The notes under the pieces are model-generated. The model ran no database searches. It had not been told where the DNA came from and saw only the letters and a list, made by a program, of their open reading frames with translations. From the NCBI GenBank assembly GCA_943736015.1, contig OX031059.1:18662001-18726000 (forward strand): a DNA stretch of 64,000 bases, in the 5' to 3' direction. This document shows positions 49,420 to 59,534 of the stretch, in pieces (positions within the stretch are counted from its first letter, which is position 1; each line of letters begins with the position of its first letter). Source of the stretch: Tridacna crocea. Taxonomy: Eukaryota; Mollusca; Bivalvia; Cardiida; Cardiidae. The position numbers were made by a program, and so were the translations under genes.

Positions 49420-49500
49420 TGCGAGCTGGGGATTGAGCCATCAACACCTTGGCTACAAGCCCTGTACGTTAGCGCCACACAAACAAAAATTTCGCCGTAA
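49420..49500 (-). mobile_element. tRNA-like SINE head fragment
   Basis: On the minus strand, TGGCGCTAACGTACAGGGCT then GATGGCTCAATCCCCAGCTC resembles A and B boxes of a tRNA-derived head. The body is missing. Confidence 0.5.
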
Positions 49501-49674
49501 AGGGTCGGAACAGTAAAAACCCTCTCGTATGGATCCACTCAAATTTCAGTAATACATAGTTCTGTTATGATAAACCCAGCTAAAAACGATTTGTATGTTT
49601 ACATGTTTAACAGTGTATTAACTACGATTATTTATCTGTTGCTTAAGACTTTCAGCAGGTGCAAACAAGGGCTT

Positions 49675-49901
49675 TTAACTCTTTACCAAACGACAAATTT
49701 ATAGACTGGTCCAAATTGAAAGCATTTGCAGACAAAATCAATGTGACTGAAAAATCGAATTTTGATTTGGGAAGGGTAGAAAACATTGTGGGAAAAGGAG
49801 AGAATGCTGGTTACCAGCATTTTCTCCTTTTCCCACAATGTTTTCAAAAGGCTTTTCTACCTCAGGGTCGTCAAAAGTCGTCATGTGTGGTGCAGGGTTA
49901 A
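49675..49901 (+). mobile_element. HP-A copy, complete with both TTAA
   Basis: TTAACTCTTTACCAAACGAC to GTGTGGTGCAGGGTTAA. The hairpin has one mismatch (GGAGAGAATG) and apex GGTTACC. The short arm has CAGGGTCGTCAAAAGTCGTC. Confidence 0.94.
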
Positions 49902-49919
49902 AGAATGGCTTAGATTATT

Positions 49920-50135
49920 TCTGATCCTGCTAAATAACTAAAACGAACTTTTCGATTCGATAGTATAAAAAAAGCCCAAATATTGTTATTTCAAAGTTTC
50001 GTTTCGGAAGGAAATAAAGCCTCCTTTTCGGACAGTGTAGATCCGAGATCAGACTGCACGTTCTGTGCAGTCTGATCTTTGATCTACAATGTCCGCAAAA
50101 GGTCAGTGAGTCTCACTTAGGAGCCCAAAGATTAA
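49920..50135 (-). mobile_element. HP-B copy
   Basis: TGATCCTGCTAAATAACTAA to GGAGCCCAAAGATTAA. The hairpin at 50029-50095 pairs GTAGATCCGAGATCAGACTG with its complement (one bulge) around CACGTTCTGTG. Confidence 0.9.
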
Positions 50136-50521
50136 AATCAGACTACAAAGACCGTCACGTTAAATCTTGTTTACTCAAGCCTATAATATTTTTTCTCAGT
50201 TTGAAACGACTTGTATTTCTAGCGTTCGGAGGAAGCTGAATACATATGAGCAATGCCCTGGGAAAAACGGGGCTTAACACTTCTTCAAAGAAGTTTCGGC
50301 TTCCATACTTAGTCGATACTCTTTGATTCTTTAATTTTGCATAATACAGGGCCATTCTACCCCTAGATCCGGCCCCTTGTTAGACTAAATGGACGTTATT
50401 GAACCATAATTATATGATGACTCGCTTGGAATAATGCATCATAAATATGTATCAAGCCTCCCTTTGCAGGAGCAGAGCAATAAAAAAGAATTTATAGTTT
50501 CGAAAAGCTTTCGCCATTGTA
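50136..50521. other. No gene or repeat recognised
   Basis: Nothing supported. Confidence 0.45.
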
Positions 50522-50868
50522 TGCAAACCTCATACGTTGTTTTTGCATGCCATATTCTTCTGAGATTTGACCTGTCTGCTATGACGTATCACCGATCCCA
50601 TATGTCAAGGAAAAGTAGGGCTTGTACCGAAGTTATTACCCAAGCCTGTAGGGGCTGTTTTAATAAATGGCCGCTGCATGGTAGGTGATCATAGCCAAAT
50701 GATTCGCACCAGGTATTAGTAAAATAGGCTTTTATTGAGGAAACGTTTATGTTAGTTTGAAATTCAAATTAACGGCTGTCGCGTAGAAAAGTACTCCGGT
50801 TCTATACCCACAATGCCCAAATCAGATAGATGTGTATATGAAGAATGCCATCTAGCGGAAGATAACGA
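50522..50868 (+). repeat. Dispersed repeat P, copy 2
   Basis: CATGCCATATTCTTCTGAGA, TTTGACCTGTCTGCTATGAC, CGGCTGTCGCGTAGAAAAGT and GAATGCCATCTAGCGGAAGA match copy 1 at 41865. An HP-I lies about 100 bases downstream, whereas copy 1 has an HP-I half immediately upstream. Confidence 0.78.
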
Positions 50869-50959
50869 AACCTCATTTTCAGAGAGACTGAACATGTGCT
50901 GTACCCTAAAGTTTCTGTAAACGACTGAGATGTATGTATGCATTGGAATGACTGTACAA

Positions 50960-51038
50960 CTCCTAAGTTTACTTCAAAAACCTCGTAACTACAGCTTGAA
51001 ACAAGCTGTAGTTACGAGATTTTTAAAGTAAACCGACG
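50960..51038. mobile_element. HP-I foldback element
   Basis: AAGTTTACTTCAAAAACCTC to TTTTTAAAGTAAACCGACG. The stem is nearly perfect with loop TTGAAACAA. Confidence 0.87.
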
Positions 51039-51384
51039 AACTCTTTCTGACATGTCCTCTCTAAGCTGTTTATGTGGGAAACTATCCAGTGTTTTTGGGT
51101 TAATATGGTACAAAGTACATGTTCGGGTAAAAACATACTCTAGGAAAACTGACAGGAAGGCAAACATACAAAAAAATCCGACACATGATTTACCGATAAA
51201 CAAAAGGGGGGGGGGGTGAAAGAATTATCAACTGGCACTAGGAAAACTATCGTCTTCATATCTTCTGTAATTAATGTTATAAAATGTAAAGAAGTTGAAA
51301 AGGTTGTACGTTTTCCGCCACCGTCTTGAGAAATGTTAAAAAAATGAAGGCGTACACAGCGATTTTGTCGAAGGTTTTCAACTT
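51039..51384. other. No gene; short G run
   Basis: A run of about eleven G at 51206-51216. Otherwise nothing supported. Confidence 0.45.
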
Positions 51385-51635
51385 TGTTGTGTTTGTATGA
51401 GTTTAACGCCGTTTATACAGCCTATTTCATATCAATGCTGTCAGTGCACATACGCATGCGTTTACAAGCTTTATCACAGCAGTTCTGACCCAACTTTCTT
51501 TCCAAGCCTCTGACTTCTTTCCTCACTTGGATAAGGATAAGAGGAGGGCGGCGAAAAATCTCCAGAAGAAAGTTTCCCCTAACTGGATATCGAACTCATA
51601 ACCATCAGGTATACCTTTAACTAGTCTCCTTGAAT
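51385..51635 (-). mobile_element. tRNA-headed SINE
   Basis: Left GTATGAGTTTAACGCCGTTT, body TTTCTTTCCAAGCCTCTGAC, and right ATATCGAACTCATAACCATC (inverted B box). Same family as 9205-9459; the head end is eroded. Confidence 0.8.
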
Positions 51636-52157
51636 TGACGCCATTAATTTTGGTCTGCAACAAGATACACACGCATATACGATCTCTGCTTTACCCAAAG
51701 ATGTAAAATGGCGTTAAGGTGGTATTATTCCAATGAAAAACAGCTATTTCCACCGTAATATTATTCTAAACTTGACCGAGCCACTTTTACCATTTTTTCC
51801 CTTCTAAGACTTATCATTTATAAATCTAGGGCAACTCTATTCTCATTACAAAAGGAGAAAATAATTACCTCCCTTTTCTGAAAAAATAACAAAGTATCAA
51901 CACATAATTTCAAGATTGACATCAAATGATTTTCTGGTAGGTTAGAAAAGTGCAAAAATATTTTATCAGTATAAGTCCTTATTCAACAACTTACTAATAA
52001 GAATTTTTTATTCCATGTTGCGCTAGAAGCGCTAGGATGTTACTTAATTTATGCAGATACTTAATCGAAACGTAAAGTTATGCAGTGCACTGAAATTTAT
52101 TTTTAAACCTAAACTAATTTTCAAAAACTGCGTACGGCAATTTCGTGCGTACGCAAT
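51636..52157. other. No gene or repeat recognised
   Basis: Nothing supported. Confidence 0.45.
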
Positions 52158-52369
52158 TTAACCTTAGGCTGCTAAGTGCGACTTACTGACCTTTAGCGGA
52201 CAGTGCAGATTAAGATCAGACTGCACAGAATGTGCAGTCTGATCTTGATTCTACACTCTCCGATAAGCAGATGTTAATCCCTAAAACATAACTATGAAAT
52301 AGCAATATTTTGGTTTTTTACTACCGATTTAAAAAAATCATTTTGGTTATTTAGCAGGATAAAGGTTAA
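52158..52369 (+). mobile_element. HP-B copy, complete with both TTAA
   Basis: TTAACCTTAGGCTGCTAAGT to TTTAGCAGGATAAAGGTTAA. The two ends form an inverted repeat of about 17 bases. The hairpin (52197-52262) has loop CACAGAATGTG. Confidence 0.94.
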
Positions 52370-52671
52370 TAAAAGGTACCCCAGGTCGCCAGTCAGATAC
52401 ACCAACCGCTCAGCTACCCAGGCGGGCAAGACAAAACAAGGAAAGAGAATGAGGAATTATCAATTGGCACTGTAAGAACTATCGCCTTTGCTTGTAATGC
52501 AAGGAATTTAGAGAGTTTGTACTAATTTTTTTCTGTCCTGTCTCCGAAAAACGCCCAGTGACAGATAACATGCCTGTTTGGATCAGTGCGAGAGATATCT
52601 ACGTCGAGGTATGGCTGACGTAATCTGATTGTAGACAATTGAATCAGGTCTACTTTACAAATATACACCAG

Positions 52672-52768
52672 TTAACCCTATGCTAAACGACCCCTGGTTT
52701 TAAAGACCCTCAATAAAGATTTGCTTTTTTGAAAACATTGCGAGAAAAGAAGAAAATGCCGGTAACCA
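52672..52768 (-). mobile_element. HP-A left half, broken at the apex
   Basis: TTAACCCTATGCTAAACGAC, GAAAACATTGCGAGAAAAGA and AAATGCCGGTAACCA. It stops within the turn, where repeat Q begins. Confidence 0.82.
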
Positions 52769-52858
52769 ACGCTAAATAGATATCTCCCTAACGCAGTTGT
52801 TCGGTATTGCATTTAAATCGGGACGAAGTCATGCATGAAGGAATGATTTTCCCTAACA
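52769..52858 (+). repeat. Repeat Q, copy 1
   Basis: AATAGATATCTCCCTAACGC, AGTTGTTCGGTATTGCATTT and GACGAAGTCATGCATGAAGG recur at 53327-53596, where an insert separates the first two blocks. Confidence 0.82.
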
Positions 52859-52941
52859 CACCCCCTCTTAAAGTCATCATTTATTGATTGCTGAAAACCT
52901 TATTAAGCAGAAAGTCCGTTTTGGACGACAAAATAATGGGA

Positions 52942-53170
52942 TTAACTCATTACCAAACGACAATATTTTAGACTTGTCCAAATCGAAAGCATTTGCAGAC
53001 GACAAAATAAACGTGACAGAAAATTTGAAATTTGTTTTGTGAAGGGTTGAAAACATTGTGGGAAAAGGAGAAAATGCTGGTTACCAGCATTTTCTCCTTT
53101 TCCCACAATGTTTTCTAAAGGCTTCTTTCTTAGGGGCGTCAAAAGTAGGGATTGTCTGGTAATGGGTTAA
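52942..53170 (+). mobile_element. HP-A copy, complete with perfect hairpin
   Basis: TTAACTCATTACCAAACGAC to TCTGGTAATGGGTTAA. The hairpin 53049-53115 is perfect with apex GGTTACC. It has the best-preserved long arm (GAAAGCATTTGCAGACGACA) and short arm in the window. Confidence 0.95.
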
Positions 53171-53326
53171 TGGCCTATCCCAGATGAACCACCATCTTAC
53201 AATCATTAAAGTTCGAAACAAATGCTTAGTTGAGGTATAAACTGCATTTGGCGGGATGCGAGCCCATACGGACAAATTTCTCCGTCTTTCGAGGTTTAAA
53301 AGACCAACACCATAAGCATTGAAGTA

Positions 53327-53596
53327 AAGAGATATCTCCCTGACGCAGTTGTTACCAGAGGCGGATCCAGGATTTCTTCAGGGGGAGGGGGGGTTCAACT
53401 CAGTCAATTTCAGATATGCAGACACGAACCCAAAGCACAAATCAGTCGCAAATGAATTGGAAGTCCATCAGAAAAAAAAAAATCTGGAAATTTAGGGGGG
53501 TTCATCCGAATCCCCTCTAGATCCGCCAGTGGTTAGGTATAGCATTTAAATCAAGACGAAGCGATGCATCAAGGGGTGATCTCCCGTAACACTTTA
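53327..53596 (+). repeat. Repeat Q, copy 2, with an insert
   Basis: AGAGATATCTCCCTGACGCA then GTTGTTA is followed by a 176-base insert. The repeat resumes as GGTATAGCATTTAAATCAAG then ACGAAGCGATGCATCAAGGG. Confidence 0.85.
53356..53531. mobile_element. Element R, TIR insert in Q
   Basis: CAGAGGCGGATCCAGGATTT at the left and CTAGATCCGCCAGTG at the right are inverted, with G-rich runs inside (GGGGGAGGGGGGG). The CAGNGGCGGATC type of end recalls hAT-related elements. The flanking duplication seems to be about four or five bases (GTTA), so the superfamily is uncertain. Confidence 0.7.
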
Positions 53597-53835
53597 TGTT
53601 ACACTTTCATGCCCGTATAGCGTTTTCAAAAACCACATCTATTAAAGGCTCAAACCGCAGATGTGAGTAAAATGTTACATAGGGCGCTCTAAATAAGCAA
53701 ATGATTCCATAATAAAAAGAAACCTAGTGAATTTAATATAATTGGCTCTTCATTTAATTTATATCAAAGGAAGATCGTAAATTTCGGTATAGGCACATTA
53801 CCATATAGCCCCTTTAAATCCTTCTTCAAACATCA

Positions 53836-54262
53836 GGGCCTGTATTCACCAACAATTAATTCTTAAGAACGTTCTAAACCCTTTCCCAAACGACAAACTT
53901 TTGGACTAGACCAAATTGAAAGCATTTACAGACGAAAATTCAACTCTTGCTAGAAAGATGATTTCTGTCTATGATAGGGTAGAAAACATTGTGGGAAAAG
54001 GAGAAAATGCTGGTAACCAGCATTTTCTCCTTTTCCCACAATGTTTTCAAAAGGCTACTGTTCAAGACCCGTAAAAACCAGGGATTGTTTGGGAAAGGAT
54101 TAATCTAATTCTTCAGAATTTTGTCAGTGTGAAAGTAACAGAACTTCTGATTGGCTAAACCATTTTTATTTATCCAATCAAAAGTTCTGCTACTTTCACA
54201 GTCAGGAAATCTTGAAGAATGAGACCAAGAATGTTCTTAAGAATGGTTGGTGAATACGGATT
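53836..54262 (+). mobile_element. HP-G copy interrupted by HP-A
   Basis: Left GGCCTGTATTCACCAACAAT, and ACGTTC where the insert starts. After it the element resumes as TCTAATTCTTCAGAATTTTG, with the stem AACAGAACTTCTGATTGGCT and the right end ATGGTTGGTGAATACGGA. Confidence 0.88.
53874..54103 (+). mobile_element. HP-A2-ended copy in HP-G, apex flipped
   Basis: CTAAACCCTTTCCCAAACGA to TTTGGGAAAGGATTAA. The long arm is first (GAAAGCATTTACAGACGAAA), yet the apex reads GGTAACC, the minus-type turn. The hairpin is perfect. The right TTAA is intact; the left is TAAA. Confidence 0.9.
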
Positions 54263-54385
54263 CTGGTTTCGGTGGCCAACAAACGGGTGGTCGACAGATA
54301 TTAAAATACTCTCTTGTGCCAATTTGTACCAAATTAGCGGTGGTCCCATTGCTCAAGTCACGGCTCTAGATTAACAGAACATATA

Positions 54386-54605
54386 TGAGCCATATTCTGT
54401 GAAAATGGAGCTTCATCTACCTGCGAAAAGTATCGACCCATGTCAGCCTGCGAAGTCCGTGCAGGCTGACCTGGGTCGAAACTTTTCGTCATTTATCAGT
54501 TTTCTCCATGTCCAAGGACCAGTCTATCTCACGATTAAGTGAAATATTAAAGAGTCCATATTATTACATTTTAGATCCATATTAAGTATGTCATGGCCTG
54601 CTATG
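54386..54605 (+). mobile_element. HP-C copy, right end shortened
   Basis: TGAGCCATATTCTGTGAAAA, the stem CATGTCAGCCTGCGAAGTCC with GCAGGCTGACCTGGGTCGAA, and GGACCAGTCTATCTCACGAT. The right terminus is not reached before an HP-A2-like remnant. Confidence 0.82.
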
Positions 54606-54607
54606 TG

Positions 54608-54686
54608 TTGTGAAAAAATATGGCGAAAAAGGTAGAAATTGCTCCTAACGAGTAGTTTCAACTTATGTCACAATATTTTCAAAAGT
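54608..54686. repeat. HP-A2-like hairpin, degenerate
   Basis: ATATGGCGAAAAAGGTAGAA, ATTGCTCCTAACGAGTAG and TTTCAACTTATGTCACAATA. The stem is partly E-like and decayed. Confidence 0.6.
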
Positions 54687-55089
54687 GATATACTGCATGT
54701 AGAGGAGCCTCTAGTTAAACGCAATTTTTCCTTTCGCAATTATCTGTTTAAAAAAAAGAAAGCATACTAGTCTACTATCGACTGAAAGTTGAAAACATCC
54801 GTCTGCAATTTTTAATATGTTATCATGATTGAATTTCTCGTAAGATCGTAATTGATGTTACAGACTTCAAACACTGTTATCTCGTGAAAACAAAATAGAT
54901 AACAAACAACTAAACTAGTTTTATGCATATAGGTTGATTTCAAAACAATACAGCGTCCCATTTTCCATTATCATTCTTTTTTTTTTTAAATTTGAATTTT
55001 GAATTCAAGCCTTTTCCGTGCGAACCTGATCTTTGAGTATGAATGACGGGGTATTTTTTGGGACACATCAACCTGATAATTTGTTTATA
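54687..55089. other. No gene or repeat recognised
   Basis: Nothing supported. Confidence 0.45.
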
Positions 55090-55440
55090 GATTGGTTAGA
55101 TAGTTTGTTTTTTATTGTTGATTGGTTGGTTGGTTGTTGGTTGGGTGGTTGGTTGGTTTAGTGGTTTAGTGGTTGAAGGGTTAGATTGTTAGCAGATGGG
55201 TTGGTTTGTAGTTGGTCGGAAGGTTGGTTGGGTGACTGGTTGTTGGTCGGTTGATGGGTTGGTTGGTCATTAATTGGTTGGTTGGATGGTTGGTTGATTG
55301 TTTTGTTAATGGATTGTTGGTTGATTAGCCTTGATGGGTTGGTTGGTTAGTTGATGGATGGATGGATGGATGGATGGATGGACCAATGGATTGATCGGTA
55401 GATGGATGGATGGATGGACGCACGGACGGATTGATGGATT
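55090..55440. repeat. TTGG and TGGA array next to a SINE
   Basis: GGTT, GGTTGGTT and GATGGATG units with many variants, ending in seven near-perfect TGGA units from 55354. It adjoins the tail of the minus-strand SINE that follows. Confidence 0.92.
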
Positions 55441-55635
55441 GCAATGCATTTTACGCCACTTTAAACCCTATTTTACTCATACTATGTGTGACCTAGGCCT
55501 TAATGGTAATAGGCCAGGGCTCCGAACCGTCTTGCTTAAGGACAACAAATGAACGGACAAGACACTACACAGTTGGGATCGAACGCTTCCACCTTTGCAT
55601 TGCGAATTCTACACCTCACCACTGAGCTCGCAGAA
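55441..55635 (-). mobile_element. tRNA-headed SINE, minus strand
   Basis: On the minus strand the head reads GAGCTCAGTGGTGAGGTGTA (A box) and AGCGTTCGATCCCAACTGTG (B box GTTCGATCCC). The body runs to AAAGTGGCGTAAAATGCATT and the tail merges with the array. Confidence 0.8.
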
Positions 55636-56334
55636 CTAATGTTTCGGAGAGTGTAGACAAAGATCAAATGCTCTTGATCAATATAGATATTATATAAAGA
55701 AACCTGTGTTATGGTGCCTAGGTGGAGGCAATCTCCGAGCAGAGTTGTCGTTCGTTACCTCACATACATCTCTGCGATGGGCTAAATGATAAGAATCTTG
55801 TCAAACCGAGGAAAAGATGTTTTGTTACTGTTTAGCTGTTTCATATGTAAAATTGTAAGTTCGACAAAGGAAATATGATACTGGATACATTATAGGTGCG
55901 TTCAAACTGATGAATTAACCTGTATAAAATGGAACTATTTTTTTCGAGCCTCTTCACTTTTCAGAATCTTACGCCGATTTTAACAAAAATGGCTGCGCCC
56001 ATGAATGATGACAACTGATTTGACACACCGCTGGATCTAAGTTTGTACGATTAAAAATCAAGTTATCGTCCTTTAAAGATATTTAGGCTTTTCAGAAAAT
56101 CCCTCTTTTGTTCATTTCCTATCACTAAGTTTGATTAGTTCCATGCTGTTTGAACAGTACACGAAACAATCGATATTGGTCTTTCTTTCACCGGCGTTTG
56201 TGTAGCCATTTTGAGTTATGGTCATGTGACAAAAATATGACGTAATGACGGACTACTTTCTGAGCCCACTACAGAGGTAAATGTAATGATCCGGAGTGCA
56301 AGAGAGTGGGGTGGAGGGTGGTTTCATATAATGA
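55636..56334. other. No gene recognised; HP-B scrap
   Basis: TTCGGAGAGTGTAGACAAAG then ATCAAATGCTCTTGATC (55649-55686) may be a decayed HP-B. The rest shows nothing supported. Confidence 0.45.
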
Positions 56335-56601
56335 ATGAGCCATCCTCGGTGAAAAGGGGGCTTAATGCATTTGCAAAACGTATCGACTCAGGTCAGCCTG
56401 CGCAGTTGGCGCAGGGTGACCTGGGTCGAAACTTTTTGATATTGATCAATTTCCTGCATGTTTAAGGACCAGTTTACTCTCACGATTCAGTCGCTTCTCC
56501 GACAAAATGTACTTTAAGGGCCCATGATCACGTCATGACTCGCTAGGTATCGTGCACCATGTACATGTGTACTAAGCCCCGTTTTGAGAGCGCGTGGTTC
56601 A
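56335..56601 (+). mobile_element. HP-C full-length copy
   Basis: TGAGCCATCCTCGGTGAAAA to ACTAAGCCCCGTTTTGAGAG then CGTGGTTCA. The stem CAGGTCAGCCTGCGCAGTTG closes GCGCAGGGTGACCTGGGTC. 267 bp, the same length as 60387 and 62410. Confidence 0.92.
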
Positions 56602-56916
56602 AATTTTAGATTCCTTACCATCAATTCTTTTACATTTGCTGTACAAAAATTACGATTGTTGATTCAGCCGACAGCCAGCTGTATACAAAACACTGTGGAA
56701 AAAGGAGTGACATTATAACTTATTGCTTTTTTTGTCAGCCAGAATTTATGATTTATTTTCAGCAGTTATTTTATTTTTGCTTCCTGTCTCATTAAGCACT
56801 ATTGGGTTTCAAAAAAAAAATAATAAGGGAATAAATCATTCAGTTTTTGCCTATTATACTATGTAGATTTTTTACACCGTGCACGTATTTCACTGCGTAT
56901 GGCAACTGAAATAAGT

Positions 56917-57129
56917 TTAACCCTTAAAGCGCTGAAATCAACTTAACTTGTTTTTGTGGACATTGTAGATCAAGATCAGACTGCACAGAACGTGCAGTCT
57001 GATCTTGGATCTACACTGTCCACTATTTTGTTTCATATTCTGGCAAAAATAACCGTGGTACATCAATATTTCAGATGCTTTTCCTATTTTAAAATGTCTC
57101 TGGTTTTAATTCAGCTCTTTAAGGGTTAA
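56917..57129 (+). mobile_element. HP-B stem with different ends (B2)
   Basis: TTAACCCTTAAAGCGCTGAA and TTCAGCTCTTTAAGGGTTAA form a 19-20-base TIR with one mismatch, unlike the GGCTGCTAAG ends of other HP-B copies. The hairpin (56957-57022) is the usual HP-B stem. The shared core with new ends suggests recombination between families. Confidence 0.9.
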
Positions 57130-57195
57130 TGGATGGCATAGATCAAGATTAGATTGCACATAACGTGCAGTCTGATCTTGGATCTATACCGTCCA
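57130..57195. mobile_element. Second HP-B hairpin abutting B2
   Basis: TGGATGGCATAGATCAAGAT to TTGGATCTATACCGTCCA begins right after the TTAA of B2. It is of the ATAGATC subtype, with loop CACATAACGTG. Confidence 0.88.
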
Positions 57196-57552
57196 CTGCC
57201 TACTTTCTTCTTTAATTGCTTAGAAGTTTTCTTTTTTAAACTAGCTACATTATACCTTTACATCTATCTGTGGGATAGACCAGTAAACTACAAGTTAATC
57301 AGAGATGGATTTTTGTTGGCAGCAAAAAATATTGGATAGGTACAGCTATCAGTCTCAAAATAACAGCAAATCGTTAACTATAAGCCATGATAAATTTTCT
57401 GCTTGTCCTAGGACCACTGTACCTAATTGTTCCCCTTACTTATCATTGTGGCTACTAGACAAAACGTACTGTATGAATGAATAATTATGTGATACTTATG
57501 TTTTAGGAAAATGCATTAAACCTGTGTTTGTCAGAGATCGAGAGTGCCATAT
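57196..57552. other. No gene or repeat recognised
   Basis: Nothing supported. Confidence 0.45.
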
Positions 57553-57819
57553 ATGGCTTGCAACACGGGAAAAAGGACATTCGGACATTTGCGAAAAGTG
57601 TCGTTTCGGATCAGCCTGCGCAGTCAGCGTAGGCTGATCCGAAACGATACTCTCCGTTTTCATGTTATTCTTTTGTTTTGCGCAAGTCTACTGTAGCACA
57701 AAATCAAATGTAGTCGTAAAGTGCCGTCTCGGATTAGCCTGCGCGGACTGCGCAGGCTGATCCGAGACGACACTTTACGCAAATGTCCGAATGCCCCTTT
57801 TCAAGTGTTGCACGCGCCA
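57553..57819. mobile_element. HP-D full-length copy
   Basis: TGGCTTGCAACACGGGAAAA to CTTTTCAAGTGTTGCACGCG then CCA. Both stems are highly paired (GTTTCGGATCAGCCTGCGCA and GTCTCGGATTAGCCTGCGCG). The middle reads GCAAGTCTACTGTAGCAC. Confidence 0.92.
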
Positions 57820-57862
57820 ATTATATTAAATTATGTTTTTATGAATACGTTGTTAAAATTTA

Positions 57863-57925
57863 TGACAGAAAGTGTACATAGCAGATCGGATTGCGTAATC
57901 TGACATTGATATACACCGTTTCTAG
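57863..57925. repeat. HP-B-like hairpin, degenerate
   Basis: GACAGAAAGTGTACATAGCA, GATCGGATTGCGTAATCTGA, then CATTGATATACACCGTTTC. Confidence 0.5.
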
Positions 57926-57949
57926 GTTACCATATAGTTTCAATTATAT

Positions 57950-58127
57950 AAGAGCCATGTTCTGGCAAAAGGGGGCTTAATACATCTCCGTGATACATGA
58001 TACCAAGCAACCCATCACATGATTATGGATCAATAATAGCCACTTTCTTCAACAATCGACTTTATCATGAGGTAGACTGGTCCTTGGACATACAAAGAAT
58101 AGATTTACTGCGAAAGGTTTCTAGCTG
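57950..58127 (+). mobile_element. HP-C half, broken at the stem
   Basis: AGAGCCATGTTCTGGCAAAA, GGGGGCTTAATACATCTCCG, and TTATCATGAGGTAGACTGGT then CCTTGG. It ends just before the hairpin (GCGAAAGGTTTCTAGCTG). Confidence 0.8.
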
Positions 58128-58393
58128 TGAATAAATTACAGGCAAACAGTAGAATCAGTGTTAGTGTTGATGGATTGACACCTTGAAAGGTTGTGAGATC
58201 CACTTTTATACTAAAACGGATACTTGTAACAAAATTTTCAATTTCGCCATATACTCCCTTAGTATTCACCCATGTAAATGGAATACAGCGAAATTAAAAA
58301 AATTGTCACAAATGTCCGTCTTTCTTACAAAAGTGGTTCAGACAGTGGGTTCAATTAACACATTTAAAACTAAGTCTACGGTGTGCATAATTT

Positions 58394-58656
58394 TGGCTTG
58401 CAACACTCGAAAAGGGACGTTCGGACATTTGATTAAAGAGTCGTCTCGGATCAGTTTGCGCAGTCCGCGCAGGCTAATCCGAGACGGCACTTTCTGACTA
58501 CATTAGGTTTTGTACAACAGTAGACTTGCGTAAAACAGAAAATTTCATAAAAACGGAAAGTGTCGTTTTAGATTAGCCTGCGCGGACTGCGCAGGCTGAT
58601 CCAAAACGACACTTTACACCAATATCCGAATGTCCCTTTTTGGGTGTGGCAGGCCA
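58394..58656. mobile_element. HP-D full-length copy
   Basis: TGGCTTGCAACACTCGAAAA to CTTTTTGGGTGTGGCAGGCC. In the second stem GTCGTTTTAGATTAGCCTGC pairs with GATCCAAAACGAC: TTTT and AAAA replace CTCG and CGAG, a largely paired change. Confidence 0.9.
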
Positions 58657-58994
58657 ATTATCATAACTGTATTGTGTTGAACACAACTCTAAATCATGAA
58701 AATGTGTGGTGCTTTATCAATGGTCATAATTATGTATAAAAAAGAAATTCCAACGGTTTAATCTGGGATCGTATGTAACGTACGATCCCTGTTTTAAGCT
58801 TTGTCCTGAATAGATCAAATAATCAAATTCTCTAATGAACATTGTACAGTTTATCTCAAAGAATCACTGTTTATAATATTTAAAATTGTTATAAACTTAG
58901 TCATGCTTTATCAAAGTAATCACCTGTTTCGTTAAATTGTATATTGGTTCAGTTATCATAAAATTATTACAGTCGCTTTTATCCCACCCTTTTT
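58657..58994. other. No gene or repeat recognised
   Basis: A short inverted GGGATCGTATGTAACGTACG then ATCCC lies near 58766-58790. Otherwise nothing supported. Confidence 0.45.
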
Positions 58995-59184
58995 CAGAGC
59001 TCCAGATAAGAGGGGACATGGCATTATAAAGTCATGATTTCTCTTCCAAACCCTATGTTGTGGGTACTCATTAGAATCGTCTCGACGAGACGATTCTAAT
59101 GAGTACCCACAACATAGGGTTTAACTGCGAATAATTAATATTTTCAAGTGTGAAATCAAAATCACCCCCTCTATCTGGAGCTCT
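58995..59184 (-). mobile_element. HP-F with perfect 37-base stem
   Basis: CAGAGCTCCAGATAAGAGGG to CTATCTGGAGCTCT. The core 59048-59122 is a perfect 75-base palindrome, arms of 37 around a single A (GTCTCGACGAGAC at the tip). Orientation is reversed relative to 3915 and 16717. Confidence 0.94.
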
Positions 59185-59261
59185 ACTTTTTGCATTGTTT
59201 TGGACTCGATCCTGCCCGATAAGAATAATGAACTCTATCTATAGTCATTGTTCCCCCCCCC

Positions 59262-59482
59262 TTAACCTTGCAAATAAGTGAAATTAATTTTTTTTCAAAC
59301 CTTCAAACCATTGTAAAAATAAAAATCATTTATAGTTATATAAAAAAGGTTATTTTTTCACAAAAATATTCTCCTTATCGGACATTGTTATTCCAAGATC
59401 AGACTGCACGTTCTGTGCAGTCTGATCTTGATATACACGGTCCGCAAAAGGTCCTTGATCCGGGCGTAGCCATTTAAGGGTT
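59262..59482 (-). mobile_element. HP-B copy
   Basis: TTAACCTTGCAAATAAGTGA to GTAGCCATTTAAGGGTTA. The hairpin 59379-59444 has loop CACGTTCTGTG and a few stem mismatches. Nine C precede the element. Confidence 0.88.
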
Positions 59483-59534
59483 ATGTTATCACAAGGTATC
59501 GCTCTCTCTAATACAGAACATTATTTGCATTTTT

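Noticed and set aside
43507..53170. Regularly recurring palindromes considered as a CRISPR-like array
   Set aside because: Spacing is irregular, the repeats are 230-bp elements with TTAA flanks, and the sequence is eukaryotic.
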